From positions 310,001 through 374,000 of the forward strand of contig JAOWBW010001626.1 in assembly GCA_026119855.1 (NCBI GenBank): 64,000 bases of DNA. The letters are read 5' to 3'. The notes under the pieces are model-generated. The model saw nothing but the letters and a program-made list of their open reading frames with translations, was not told where the DNA came from and searched no databases. This document shows, piece after piece, positions 43,957 to 54,780 of the stretch. Within the stretch, counting starts at the first letter, position 1. Every line of letters begins with the position of its first letter. This DNA is from Campanula takesimana (taxonomy: Eukaryota; Streptophyta; Magnoliopsida; Asterales; Campanulaceae). Made by a program: the position numbers and the translations under genes.

Positions 43957-44751
43957 TTTTGAATATTTTTGCTGATTTTTTCATTCTTTAGAAACTCATG
44001 TATGTGCAAATCATTTGATCAATTCTTTTGTAAGTTACAGATTGTAACTAAAGAAGTCTAGTTTGAGGTCCATAGGCATGCCATGTAAAAGATGTTTTGG
44101 CTGAATTTGTGGTTAATATTCATATTTCAAGTCTTTATAATTCTGGGTTGCATTTGAATAGGCTTTAGTCCTTTGTGGTAATATGTACACGCAAACGCAC
44201 GCATGCACACGCACATACATATGAGTAATACATTTTCCTTTTTGTTGCTGCGGGTTTCATTTTCTTTGAATTGCAAACAAATCTGTATACAGAGTTAAAA
44301 GATTTGAACTTGAAATTTAGATGCTTATAGCTTTTCTTGACTGGTTGATCTACATATCGAAGCATTAACACAAACAGGATAATTAATTGATACATAGTAC
44401 GAGGAAAGACGATGATAGATAACCACAAATTCTGCATATACCAAATGAGAGACTAATCAAGATAAGTTGATCAATTTACATAATATTAATCCATCTCTAG
44501 TTTAATTTCTGCCAGTTGCATAATCCAATGTCCATATCTTTCCAGAAGAAGTCCAGTTAAATTTGAACATTAGTTTCTTTCTATGTTAGTTTTTTTAACG
44601 GTGAACATTCTAGAATCAGGTCACGAGTCACCTTTAAGCATGTTATCAGCCCTAGAAACAGTGAGGCTCCAACAGCCTTCAATGGTTGCTTAAGCTAAAC
44701 TTCTGCAGTAACTGAAGGTGGACGGAAAAAACTGTTTGAGGCAAAAAGCTA

Positions 44752-44930
44752 CTCCCTCCGTCCCAAAATGATCTTCTCATTTTCCGTTTTTCATTGTCCC
44801 AAAAAGTTCTTACCTTTTCTACAATTTAAGCTTAAAAGTGCGCAAACAAAGCATGGCAAATGAAGCAAGTGTTCATATCCTTAAAAAGTTTGAATATTCA
44901 AATGTGAAAATCATTTTCGGACGGAGGGGG
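44752..44930. mobile_element. Stowaway-type MITE, unit-0 copy
   Basis: TA-flanked; CTCCCTCCGTCCCAAAATGA and CATTTTCGGACGGAGGGGG. Positional counterpart of 53,454 and 61,821. Confidence 0.82.
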
Positions 44931-45725
44931 TATTATAAAAGGGATAATAGAGGGAAATCGTAATAATGGAAAAAGTAGTTGCTGTTTTTGAGATGAAAGA
45001 GAGCAAAGATTTTATTTTCCCCCTATTATTGCAGGTTCTTTTTATCTTTTTATCCTATAGAAAAATTAGTTTTTATTGGTTTTTGAGATGCCAAAGTATT
45101 GGATGAATTTTCCGATTCTTGGCATCTCAAAAATACCAAAAAAAAAAAATAAAATTTTTTTTGACGATTATTCATGTTTTTACCTCTGCAGTTTTTGTTA
45201 ATAACATGCTGACGAAATATTTTGCAACTTGATTGACTTTGGTATTGCCCAAGATCGTTTCCAGGAATGAAAGCGGACAATGAAAGAAACTCAAATACCA
45301 CAAGAAGTTAACATTCAAAACTTAACTTGAATTCTTCCAGAAGGATATGGAATTTTGATTATGAAACTGCCAAATTCAACTTAAAATGGAATTGAGGGGA
45401 AAAAAAAACTTTAAAAAAATAGATCAACCTATTCTCAAGGGTCTCGTGTGTTATGCAGAATCTTGCAGTTTGAAATCCCTTAACTCAGCAAACAGATAAA
45501 TTCAGAGTTTGAAATGCAACACAGATTTATAAAGACTTGAAATATAAATACAATTGAAGCTCAAGCTGAAGCTTAAACCTAAGGCATGCCTATGTACCTC
45601 AAACTAGACTTGTTTAGTTACAATATGTAACTTACAAAAGAATTGATCAAATGATCTATACATCGATTTCTAAAGAACGTAAAAATCAGCAAACATATTC
45701 AAAATTAACTAACTCGAGCGCAGCC

Positions 45726-46442
45726 TCAGTCCTCAGGCCCAATGTATGCAACAACCACAGTTATATCATCACACTTTCCACCCACATGATCAAACCCTGC
45801 CTTAACTGAAGCTCTCTGGAAAGGGCTAAAATAAGTTTCATCCTCCGCTCTTTTCAAAGCGTACCGAGCTATGATGTCAGCTAAAACCTCAGGCGAATCA
45901 AGCTCTCCTTCCATAAACATTTGCTCCAAAACCTCAATTTCATACCCATATACATTATCAAACAATCCATCAGTTCCGGCCACCACAATATCTCCACACT
46001 TTACCGGAACCATAAGTTCCATGGCAGAGCACATACAAGTTTTCCCGAGTTGAGATGGGGAACTATACACAATCTTTCCACCACGAATCAAGAGAAACCC
46101 ATTGTTACCATGATTGGCAGCGTGCAAGTAATTGGCATTACAACAGTTTTTGAGGGCTAAAATGAGAGCAGAAGATGATGATGAGCCTTGGGATTTGGAA
46201 TTGAGAAAGGCTTGGTTGAGAACAAGGATAGGGTCAACATTCTGGCCCTCTCGATAGTTATGGCAAATGGACAAGACAGAATTAGCCATTAATTCAAGAG
46301 AGCAAGTGGTGGTGCCATCAGCGAGTCCGAGTGTATTATTTTCTTGGCAGATGAAGTGGGCATCTTCATTAGATTGATCGTTGTTGGGTATGTAAGAGGC
46401 TCCGGCCATCATCTTCAATCCGTTTCCAGTAGTCACCATCAT
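45726..46442 (-). CDS. PP2C-family protein phosphatase-like, copy B (238 aa, single exon)
   Basis: PP2C phosphatases are metal-dependent Ser/Thr phosphatases. The sequence matches the plant PP2C 55/80-like group: SNEDAHFI (first metal-binding acidic site), LGLADG (second), SQGSSS, GDIVVAGTDGLFDNVYGYE, and C-terminal GGKCDDITVVVAYIGPED with the paired Asp. The start MMVTTGNG is shared by copies C and D. The catalytic-domain length is near normal, but family members read ADGVGGWAELG after the second site; here it is ADGTTTC followed at once by SLELMANS. Seven codons present in copies A, C and D are missing. It is the most intact copy, with no stop or frameshift. Whether it is an active enzyme is doubtful because the GG of the loop is absent in all copies. 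Confidence 0.88.
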   Translation of the reverse strand: MMVTTGNGLKMMAGASYIPNNDQSNEDAHFICQENNTLGLADGTTTCSLELMANSVLSICHNYREGQNVDPILVLNQAFLNSKSQGSSSSSALILALKNCCNANYLHAANHGNNGFLLIRGGKIVYSSPSQLGKTCMCSAMELMVPVKCGDIVVAGTDGLFDNVYGYEIEVLEQMFMEGELDSPEVLADIIARYALKRAEDETYFSPFQRASVKAGFDHVGGKCDDITVVVAYIGPED

Positions 46443-47042
46443 CTTAGATGAAATGAAAGGCTTTTCCGAAATTGAAATAAAAATATGAAATTGGGGGAAA
46501 AGGGTATGTAATCGAAATATGGATTCAGGGGAAAAGGGTATCTGGAGATTGAATCGGAGAAAAGGGTTTCTGATTCAAGAGAGAGAGAAGAGAGTGATGA
46601 ACGAAGAGAAATAGAGTAGAGTGAGTTTCCTTAATAGGGTTTCCATCCTTGATATGACCGTTAAACGCGGCAATCTTTGTGAACGTTAGGACAAGGACGC
46701 GGCAATTTCGAATTTCAATATCCGGCCGGTGCCATTTAACGGCGGGAGTGCCGGGATTGCTCCTGCTCTTCTTTTGTTGGAAGGCGAAGCCCGAAATTGC
46801 ACATTCGGCCCAACCCGAAAAGTTTACAAACCCAATTTTTCTATTACAGTACTTCAATAATAAGTTTGCTTGAAGAAGAAAAAAAAACAAAACAAAATAT
46901 GAAAACAAAATACAAAGTAACTTTGCTTCCATAATGTCAATAATTTTTCCATAATTGGCATCTTTGTTTTTAAATTAAAAAACAATGAAAGGATATTTAA
47001 TCACTGTTAATTTTTCAATTAAAATTCAATGAAACTGCTGAC
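46443..47042 (-). promoter_or_regulatory. 5' leader and upstream region of PP2C copy B
   Basis: On the minus strand the leader contains repeated CCCTTTTCYCC/AATTCCATA phrases. Further up are a segment with CGGCCGGATATTGAAATTCG and two ATTGCCGCGT motifs about 30 bp apart. The same segment recurs, in inverted orientation, as a relic at 53,140-53,410. No TATA box could be fixed. Confidence 0.5.
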
Positions 47043-47045
47043 TAA

Positions 47046-47267
47046 GGTTGCGTTAGTGCTTGATGCTTAATAGAATGTAGGGTAATTGAGCGCTACATGT
47101 CGAGTGTTGATTGGGACTCTTATTCGTTAAGTAAGGATAACGATTCTCAATCATTAAGAGGGTGTTGAACATATTCATGTTGGATGAAAGAATTAAATTA
47201 TTGCATCCTACCTCCAAATTATTCTACATTCTATTAAGGATCAAGCACTTGTGCGTCAAACGCAACC
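47046..47267. mobile_element. Tourist/Harbinger-type MITE, unit 1
   Basis: GGTTGCGTTAGTGCTTGATG at the left and CAAACGCAACC at the right, flanked by TAA on both sides (47,043-47,045; 47,268-47,270). The TAA target and the GGTTGCGTTTG terminus fit PIF/Harbinger MITEs. The arms share TTAATAGAATGTAG. Confidence 0.75.
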
Positions 47268-48376
47268 TAACCTAAGTATTGATTAGAAAAATTGTAAATT
47301 ACATAAATATATTTGACCACTGTTAATTTTTCGATAAAAATTGATGAAAATGCTAATTGTTGATTTGGATAAGAATTTAAATCACATGGAAAACATAGCA
47401 ATGTGGGATTGCCAATGCGTGGCAAATGAAATGAATTGCCACTTTTTGTATTGTTAATTTGAATAATTTAGTGTGTTGTTTTGATACAAATAATGAAAAA
47501 AAATATATATATATCACACGCTTTTTTTTTCTTAATTTAGTTTTTATTTTTGATAATTTATAGAAATACAAATTATAATGAAAATGAGCCAAAAATTTAA
47601 GTTTATAATACTAAATAAAAGTTTAAAAAGATAAAAGTGAAGTAAAAAATTATTAACTGAATGGAAGATCAAAATGAGAAAAGCATAACAAATTGCGGAT
47701 TGTATGAAAAAAAATTGCTTTAACCCGTATAGCACCCCATACCTGGAAAGCTAGTTCCATTTAACTTTTTATTGTCCAATATAAGTGAATTTGACTGAAT
47801 ATTGATATCAATCTATTATCTTAGTGAAATTTTAAAATCGCAATTGATTAATTGTTAATTGATTTATCAATAACAATTTTTAGAATTATGTTGAAAAGAT
47901 CAAGTTGACATTTATATTTGATTAAAGTTCGACCAACAAAATTCAATTGGAGATTTTACTTTCGCCCAACAAAATATGTCGTGGAAGTGCACATATTAAC
48001 TCAAAAAATTATTTGGACGAAAATTGAATTTTCATATAATGATAGTAGAAGTAGTTATTTATGTTACAAGACTATTTATCCCAAGAAAATTCATTCTCCC
48101 CCTTCTATCAACTTCATCTAACTTAAATGACTAGTATTTACCTTACATCTCTAGAGGGACCAATGTATTTGGAATGTGGTGATGACATTTAGGGGGTAAA
48201 ATAGTCATTTACATCACATAAAATTGACAGAGAAGAAGTAAATGATGAAAAATATAGGATGATATTGAATATATATATCGACCATTAGTATAAGACCTAA
48301 TGTGCATCCACAATAAGTTGAAAGTGAAAAAAAATAAGCAAGACATACATCTTCGACCATCCTTGTAAAATAGAAA
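47268..48376. other. AT-rich spacer of unit 1, conserved between units
   Basis: Non-coding. 47,670-48,376 is shared with unit 0 (42,382-43,103) and with unit 2. Weak Stowaway-like arms occur (47,880-47,945) but no ends. Confidence 0.6.
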
Positions 48377-49740
48377 GGGCTATCGACATTCTAAACCACT
48401 GTACTTTGATTAAGTTGTCGATTAACCCACCCTTTTTTTTTTATAGCAGTTTTAACCATCCAACTTCATTTACGTTTTTAATAAACCCAAATGGCCTAAC
48501 GACATCCAATAAAGTTAGAAAAACCTAACAAAACCTAACCTAATATAACGCTAGTTAACGAGAATTAACTTGGACATAATTCTGTCTATACTAACCCTCT
48601 ACTTGCACCCAAAATCTGAAGCTCTCAATCAGCCTTGGAGAACTGCAGCTTGAAGAAAGAGTGAGCAATGGAAAGAGATTACATTATCTTCTTCTTCAAC
48701 CTCTCACTCACACATGGGGAAAGAATAGCACCCAGCCCAGCATCAATTTACCGGCTTAGCAATTTCTTCAATTTCGAAAATTTGAAGACACCCATCCATG
48801 AAGAAGAAGAAGACACGGGATATTCAACCGGGAAAACGTGATTTTACAAACCCAGCTCAATTTCGAGCCTACCTGTTTCTTCAATTCAAGCTCTAATTTC
48901 TTCATTTTCTTCAATTTCGCGCCCTAATTTCCTCAATTTCAAGCCCTAATCTTTTTAATTCAAACCCTAATTTCTTCATTTTCTTCGATTTTTGATTCGG
49001 TTGATGGCTTAAAGTCATTAGGGAAGATCTGGTAATGACGGTAGCCATTGACGAGGCTAAGAACTCGAAATTTGAAGAGGAAGATTTCTTACCAAATTTA
49101 GATATCGGGGAGGCGACCGGAGATGAAGGCAGCCGAGGCAGCGGATTCCACAGTGTGAGTTTGGCAAGGCGGGGTAGGGGTTGAGAGGGAGAGGGAGAGG
49201 GAAAGGATTTTGGTGCTCTGGGAATGATGATCTGGAAAGGTACGGGTAGAGTAGTGTTGTGGGGATGGTGAGATAATGGCGGTGGCGTAGGATGGTCGCA
49301 ATGGTAGTGGTGGCTAGATGGTAGCGGTGGGATGATGGTGGTGGTTTTGGGTGGCGGAGAAAATGGTGGTGGGGGATTATGCTAGAGGTTGAAGATAAAG
49401 AAATATTTACGTGTGGACCCCTAATCTATGATTTTTAGCACTTGAAATTAAAATAATAGCAAGTGAAATTTCTTTTCACCTGGAAATGACATATTTGCCC
49501 TCGTTAAAACTCACGTATTTCACACATGGTGCCCATTTTGTTATTTTCTTAACTCTCGTTAACTAGCGTTACATTAGGTTAGGTTTTGTTAGGTTTTTTT
49601 AACATTATTGGATGTCGTTAGGCCATTTGGGTTTATTAAAAACGTAAATGAAGTTGGATGGTTAAAACTACTAAAAAAAACCAAGGGTGGGTTAATCGAC
49701 AGCTTAATCAAAGTACAGTGGTTTAGAATGACGATAGGCC
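48377..49740. mobile_element. MULE-type element (1,364 bp), unit 1 copy
   Basis: Terminal inverted repeats of more than 55 bp: GGGCTATCGACATTCTAAAC at the left, and the right end read in reverse GGCCTATCGTCATTCTAAAC, both continuing CACTGTACTTTGATTAAG. A perfect 9-bp duplication AAATAGAAA flanks it (48,368-48,376; 49,741-49,749). Unit 0 has the empty site with a single AAATAGAAA at 43,095-43,103. The interior is not transposase: one stretch reads MTVAIDEAKNSKFEEE in plus frame (about 49,034) amid CTTC- and GGTGGTGG-rich DNA, so it could hold a captured gene fragment, which I do not recognise. Confidence 0.92.
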
Positions 49741-49781
49741 AAATAGAAATGAGAATTATTACAAATATAAGTAACAGAGCA

Positions 49782-50004
49782 GTCCCTCCGTCCAAAACTA
49801 ATCGCTACTTATTTTCGTTGTGGGCGTCACATACTAATTGCTACTTACCTAAAATGTTCAATTTTCTCTCTCCTACCCACTTATAACAACTATCCACTAA
49901 CTTATTTTCTCTCTCTTGCTCACTCACAACACTTACTTTTCCAACATATTTTCTTAATCCCCTTGTATTCACATTTAGTTGCAATAAGTTTGGGACGGAG
50001 GGAG
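49782..50004. mobile_element. Stowaway-type MITE, unit 1
   Basis: GTCCCTCCGTCCAAAACTAA and GTTTGGGACGGAGGGAG; same locus as 43,136 and 58,114, so it predates the duplications. Confidence 0.82.
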
Positions 50005-50629
50005 TACTAAGAAAATATTATGCAAGGAAACAAACTTACTACCCTCCCATTGTCCCAAAAAAAATGTCTTAGTTTACAAGTTAATGTTTTTAAGCTTTTA
50101 GTTGTGTTTCCTAAATTGTCTCAATCTATTTATATGCGTAGCGTAAAGTGACACATATTGTGACATTGTAACGTTTGTGCCTATTATTAGAATAAGTAGT
50201 ATAGGAAGATCACCAAACTTCATACCCTATTTTTCATAAGATGACATTTATTTTGGGACAAACAAAAATGAAAAATAAGACATTTATTTCGAAACAGAAA
50301 TAAATACTTTCTCTTGTCTGTCTTGTAAAATAGATGTTGCAGTTGTTCGCTTGAAGCATGATAAAATTATACTAACATTATTTATTTTATTATCAATGAA
50401 ATTTAGCTAACATGACATAAACATAAACTCTTGTTTTTCTTCCAAAAAAAATTTAAATAGAATTGGATATACCTTTTTATATAAAAAAATATTTTTTATA
50501 TTTAAAAATATGATACTCAAATTAGATAGGGATGAAATAATGTTTGGGCTGAGCAGATTCAGCGTTGACTGGCCGGTCAATAATATTCCACCGAAATTAG
50601 GTGTGCTGAACAAGTAATATTCTGATGAT
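50005..50629. other. AT-rich spacer of unit 1
   Basis: Non-coding, repeated in unit 2; nothing recognised. Confidence 0.5.
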
Positions 50630-50711
50630 GAGGTGGTCTCTTGTGAGAACATTTAAATCCGTCTCATAGAAAAGACGGGTCGACCCATGACCCGTGTAGA
50701 ACATTCTCCGC

Positions 50712-51477
50712 GAAGCGTAGGATCTAGGGATGGCAATGGGTCGGGTTCGGATCGGATCAGACCTGATCCGAATCAGATCCGAACTCTAGGAGCTCTTGAC
50801 CGAACCCGATCCTATCCGAAATTCTCTGATCCGAACCCCGATCCGATCCGAGGCTATCATTTCTTTCCACTTGTTAACTCAGCACAACAACATCCCTGAG
50901 TGAAAAGAAAAAAAAAGATGGCGATGATTACCAGACTAGAGCTCGAAACAGGCGATGGTGACGGGAAAAGCATTTAATCAGTATCAGAAGACCACAACAA
51001 TGGAATTGTACAGAATCAAAAGGAAAGAATGAAGCCCTAAATATGAAATCAGGGAAAATTTAGATATTGGAGTTAGTCGTTTATCTTAGTGAGCAGGCGA
51101 TGGCGATGGGACAAGGACGGGACGGCGACGGCGACAACCACCGCGGGATGGAGACGGCGACGACGCTTGTCTTCTCAATGGAACGGCCGAACGAACAAAG
51201 CAGCAACTGGCAATTGAATTGGAGAGAATGAAGCGGCTTGTTTCAGATTGAACCCTAATTTTCTTATATATATAGGTAGGTTTAAAGTGTAAATATTAAG
51301 AATAGAAGGGGCAATACTAAAAAAAAATTAAAAACCATATGTTTCGGGTCGGGTCGGATCGGAGGCAGCGACCGAACCCGAACCCGCTCGAATAATAAAA
51401 TTGTATATTGAACCCTATATTTTCGTATCAAATTGCCCTCGGAACGGATCGGGTTCGGACAAATTGTCATCCCTAAT
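50712..51477. mobile_element. GGATCGGGTTCGG-rich element nested in the foldback element, unit 1
   Basis: Starts TAGGGATGGCAATGGGTCGG and ends with the inverse (GACAAATTGTCATCCCTA). Termini are dense in GATCCGAA/TTCGGATC words. The core (50,900-51,300) carries purine-rich GGCGATGG repeats and no clear gene. Confidence 0.6.
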
Positions 51478-52326
51478 CTCAACCCATGCTCTACTCAAAA
51501 TCTGCCATGTGGCAGCGACCCATTGGCCCAATTTTTTTTTCCCCAGGAAAAAAAAACACCGTTTTTTATTTTATTATATATATATATATATTTTTTGACT
51601 GTTTTTTTTGTTTGCCAAAAGTAATACTTAATACAACTAAATGTAACAACTGTGTTACTTATAAAGTAACATTATTTATAAGTAAACGTAACACCAGTTT
51701 TACAAAAAAATTAGCTCATTTTACTCATCTTTCAACTGTAATACTAACTATAAATACGTGTAATACTAACAATAACTAAATGTAATTATTTTTATACTGA
51801 AATGTAATAGTGTTTTTTCAAAATATTTTTTATTTTTGAGTATTTTGATTTTATTTTTTAAAAGAAAGTAACATTTGAAAAATAACAACTTATATACATG
51901 AATGTAATTATTTTTACAAGTAAATGTAACACTTTAGTAGATGAAATTGTAACAGATTTCTATAGATAATGTAATACTTTTACATGTATCATGATAAATT
52001 AAACCCATTGTAACTTATTATTTGAAAACATATAGATATACTATTATACAAGTAAACGTAACTGTTTTATAATGTTATTATACAAGTAAAATGTAACATT
52101 CGTTTATAAAAATTGTTACTTTCTTATTTTTACAATGTTACAAACACATGTGTTTTTAGTTCTAAAGTGTAAATAGTTGAATTATTATTTTTCTATACAT
52201 ATGTGTTACAATTATGATAAACACTGTTACATATAAGTAACACGTTCGTTACATTTTAGTTGTAATAAATATTACTTTTGGCAAAAGAAGAAAACATAAA
52301 AAAAAACACTGTTACTTTTCTGTATA

Positions 52327-52583
52327 CTCCCTCTGTCCCAGCTCACTTGACACCTTTTGACCAAAACTGGTCAATTTAAGGTCGGTTTGATCAACACTTT
52401 ATAAAAATATTTATGATCCGAAGAAAAATTAAAAAAATGTAAAATGATCACCATTAAAAATCCTCTCAATAACATTTTTTAATTTTTTTTGGAACGTAAA
52501 TATTTCTATAAAGTGTTGGTCAAACCGACCTTAAGTTGACCAGTTTTGGTCAAAAGGTGTCAAGTGAGCTGGGACAGAGGGAG
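52327..52583. mobile_element. Stowaway-type MITE nested in the GTAAC element, unit 1
   Basis: TA-flanked; CTCCCTCTGTCCCAGCTCAC and GTGAGCTGGGACAGAGGGAG with arms extending through TTGACACCTTTTGACCAAAA. The related copy at 4,121-5,140 has the uninterrupted TATATATGTATTACTT. Confidence 0.92.
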
Positions 52584-52657
52584 TATATGTATTACTTTTA
52601 TGCATACAAACTGTTACATATAAGTAACACGTTTGTTGCATTTAGTTATAGTAACTA

Positions 52658-52962
52658 CTCCCTCCGTCCCATTTGAAGCTTCACCATTTTGGTGATGACA
52701 CACAAATTAAAAAAGTGATGAGTGTAAGAAAGGTCGTGAGAGGGAAGAAGTTAATTGGTATGACAAGTGAGACCTACAATTTAAATATGTGAGAGTGAAA
52801 AGTTAGTGGGTATGACAAGTGGGCCCATAATTTAAGTATGTGAGAGGAAGAGATGAGTGGGTATGACAAGTGGGACCTACATTTATTAACATTTTAGGAA
52901 AGGGTGAAGCTTCTAACGGGATATCTATTTGGGTAAAAGGTAAAGCTTCAAATGGGATGAAG
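52658..52962. mobile_element. Second Stowaway-type MITE nested in the GTAAC element, unit 1
   Basis: TA-flanked; CTCCCTCCGTCCCATTTGAA and GCTTCAAATGGGATGAAG. Interior GGTATGACAAGTGGG occurs three times in tandem. Copy 1 of the host (about 4,930-4,960) has the empty site. Confidence 0.85.
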
Positions 52963-53120
52963 TATACTTTTGACAAACCAAAAAAATATATATATAAAAA
53001 AAATTATATATATAAAAGAAATGTCTGTGAGTCATAAATCCGGGTCATGGGTCAAAAATGACCCGTTTTTACTATGAGACGGGTCATAGTGTTCTCGTAC
53101 AAGTTTTTGTGTATTATGAT

Positions 53121-53410
53121 AGGCCAAATTGACAGTAATCAGCCGGATTAGCAAACACGAAATTGGCGCGTCCCTGTGCTACCGTCACAAAACTTGGCGC
53201 GTACAACGGTCATTAAGGAAGGAAACCCTATTAAGGAAACTCACTCCACTCTACTTCACTTCATTCATTTCTCTCTCTAAAATCAGAAACCCTTTTCTCT
53301 CAATTCCATATTCTTGATTCAGTCTCCAGAGACCCTTTTCCCCCAACTCCATATTTTGATTAATCGCTACAAACCCTTTTCCCCAATTCCTTAACTTTGA
53401 AGAAACACTC
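53121..53410 (+). pseudogene. Relic promoter and 5' leader of a plus-strand PP2C copy, unit 1
   Basis: In plus orientation this matches the minus-strand upstream region of copies B-D: ATTGGCGCGTCCCTG against ATTGCCGCGTCCTTG, CAACGGTCATTAAGG, GAAACCCTATTAAGGAAACT, AATCAGAAACCCTTTTCTC and CAGTCTCCAGAGACCCTTTT. The coding sequence that should follow is gone; the next landmark is the Stowaway at 53,454. It represents the 5' end of the gene whose coding part survives as the unit-0 pseudogene. Confidence 0.78.
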
Positions 53411-53453
53411 TGCCAAAAACTTGAGGCAAAAAAAAACTTGAGGCAAAAAGCTA

Positions 53454-53632
53454 CTCCCTCCGTCCCAAAATGATCTTCTCATTTGCCGTTATTCATTGTC
53501 CCAAAAAGTTCTTCCGTTCTCTACAATTTAAGCTTAAAAGTCCACAAACAAAGCATGGCTAGTGAAGCAAGTGTTCATATCCTTAAAAAGTTTGAATAGT
53601 CAAACACGAAGATCATTATGGGACGAAGGGAG
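53454..53632. mobile_element. Stowaway-type MITE, unit 1
   Basis: TA-flanked; CTCCCTCCGTCCCAAAATGA and TCATTATGGGACGAAGGGAG; counterpart of 44,752 and 61,821. Confidence 0.85.
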
Positions 53633-54051
53633 TATGTAATAATAATCGGGGTTGAGGAATGTTACAGGTTTTGTTGAAAAAAAGAAGAAAAAACATTGAG
53701 AAGATGGATCAACTTATCTTGAATAGTCTCTCATTTTGGGATATGCAGATTTTATGGTCATCTTTCTTTTTTTACTTTTATTTCTTACTTATCACGCTCG
53801 AGGACCACAAATACTGCTGCGCGCGCACACACACAAACACATAGTTCTACACAGGACTAAACAATATTCAAATGCAACACAGATTTATAAAGATTTGAAA
53901 TATGAATATATTAACTACAATTGAAGCTGAAGCTTAAACCTATCCTTTACAAGGCATGCCTATGTACCTTACAAAATAATTGATCAATGAATGATACATC
54001 AGTTTCAAAAGAACGTAAAAATCAGCAAAATTAACTAACTCGAGCGCAGCC

Positions 54052-54780
54052 TCAGTCCTCAGGCCCAATGTATGCAACAACCACAGTTATATCATCACAC
54101 TTTCCACCCACATGATCAAACCCTGCCTTAACTGAAGCTCTCTGGAAAGGGCTAAAATAAGTTTCATCCTCCGCTCTTTTCAAAGCGTACCGAGCTATGA
54201 TGTCAGCTAAAACCTCAGGCGAATCAAGCTCTCCTTCCATAAACATTTGCTCCAAAACCTCAATTTCATACCCATATACATTATCAAACAATCCATCAGT
54301 TCCGGCCACCACAATATCTCCACACTTTACCGGAACCATAAGTTCCATGGCAGAGCACATACAAGTTTTCCCGAGTTGAGATGGGGAACTATACACAATC
54401 TTTCCACCACGAATCAAGAGAAACCCATTGTTACCATGATTGGCAGCGTGCAAGTAATTGGCATTACAACAGTTTTTGAGGGCTAAAATGAGAGCAGAAG
54501 ATGATGATGAGCCTTGGGATTTGGAATTGAGAAAGGCTTGGTTGAGAACAAGGATAGGGTCAACATTCTGGCCCTCTCGATAGTTATGGCAAATGGACAA
54601 GACAGAATTAGCCATTAATTCAAGAGGGTATTGGCTTGAATTGTTAGAGCAAGTATCAGCGAGTCCGAGTGTATTATTTTCTTGGCAGATGAAGTGGGCA
54701 TCTTCATTAGATTGATCGTTGTTGGGTATGTAAGAGGCTCCGGCCATCATCTTCAATCCGTTTCCAGTAGTCACCATCAT
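54052..54780 (-). CDS. PP2C-family protein phosphatase-like, copy C (242 aa)
   Basis: Same family and motifs as copy B (SNEDAHFI, SQGSSS, AGTDGLFDN, GGKCDDITVVVA). After LGLAD the Gly of the DG metal-binding pair and two following residues are lost by a 9-nt in-frame deletion, giving LADTCSNNSSQYPLELMANS. The seven codons missing in B are retained here. The DG pair directly contacts the metal-water network in PP2C enzymes, so loss of the Gly is expected to impair catalysis (inference). The frame is open upstream to a Met at 54,852, but MMVTTGNG at 54,780 is the start shared with copies B and D, so I chose it. It may be a pseudophosphatase or an early pseudogene. Confidence 0.85.
   Translation of the reverse strand: MMVTTGNGLKMMAGASYIPNNDQSNEDAHFICQENNTLGLADTCSNNSSQYPLELMANSVLSICHNYREGQNVDPILVLNQAFLNSKSQGSSSSSALILALKNCCNANYLHAANHGNNGFLLIRGGKIVYSSPSQLGKTCMCSAMELMVPVKCGDIVVAGTDGLFDNVYGYEIEVLEQMFMEGELDSPEVLADIIARYALKRAEDETYFSPFQRASVKAGFDHVGGKCDDITVVVAYIGPED

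Larger units (their letters stand above)
42382..45500. repeat. Unit 0 of the segmental duplication (older, internally deleted)
   Basis: 42,382-43,103 matches 47,670-48,376 and 56,020-56,714. 43,104-43,480 matches 49,750-50,150 and the corresponding part of unit 2. The sequence from GCGTAAAGT at 43,472-43,480 then jumps to a plus-strand PP2C pseudogene, so several kilobases present in units 1 and 2 are missing. 44,735-45,500 matches the segment before the PP2C genes at 53,435-53,860. Divergence from units 1 and 2 is visibly greater than between those two. Confidence 0.8.
50630..53111. mobile_element. Foldback MULE-like element with GTAAC motifs, unit 1 copy, host of nested insertions
   Basis: Ends GAGGTGGTCTCTTGTGAGAA and, in reverse complement, CACAAAAACTTGTACGAGAA. 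Flanking 9-mers TCTGATGAT (50,621-50,629) and TATTATGAT (53,112-53,120) match at 7 of 9. Same family as 4,121-5,140 (shared CATCCGTCTCAT/GACGGGTCGACCCATGA words and the GTAACA/GTAATA interior), but longer through a nested word-repeat element (50,712-51,477) and two Stowaways (52,327 and 52,658). The copy at 4,121 lacks the Stowaways and gives their empty sites. Confidence 0.78.
45500..53860. repeat. Tandem segmental duplication, unit 1 (about 8.35 kb)
   Basis: Corresponding points in units 1 and 2 are offset by 8,326-8,367 bp: PP2C stop 45,726/54,052; MULE start 48,377/56,715; GTAAC element start 50,630/58,961; Stowaway 53,454/61,821. By eye the two units are nearly identical, differing by sparse substitutions and small indels. 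Exact unit edges are a matter of phase; I set them in the 3' flank of the PP2C gene. Confidence 0.92.

Noticed and set aside
44165..44437. Minus-strand 90-codon open frame between the PP2C copies
   Set aside because: Lies in the inverted 3' flank of the pseudogene and a GCAC-rich microsatellite; no conservation in the other units.
45871..46160. Plus-strand open frames opposite PP2C copy B (and equivalents at 54,197-54,486 and 62,564-62,853)
   Set aside because: They are mirror images of the conserved PP2C coding strand; they recur only because the gene recurs and have no motif of their own.
49098..49301. Minus-strand open frame in the MULE (also 57,434-57,631)
   Set aside because: Conserved only because the whole element is duplicated; low-complexity Ser/Pro-rich translation, no start context or domain.
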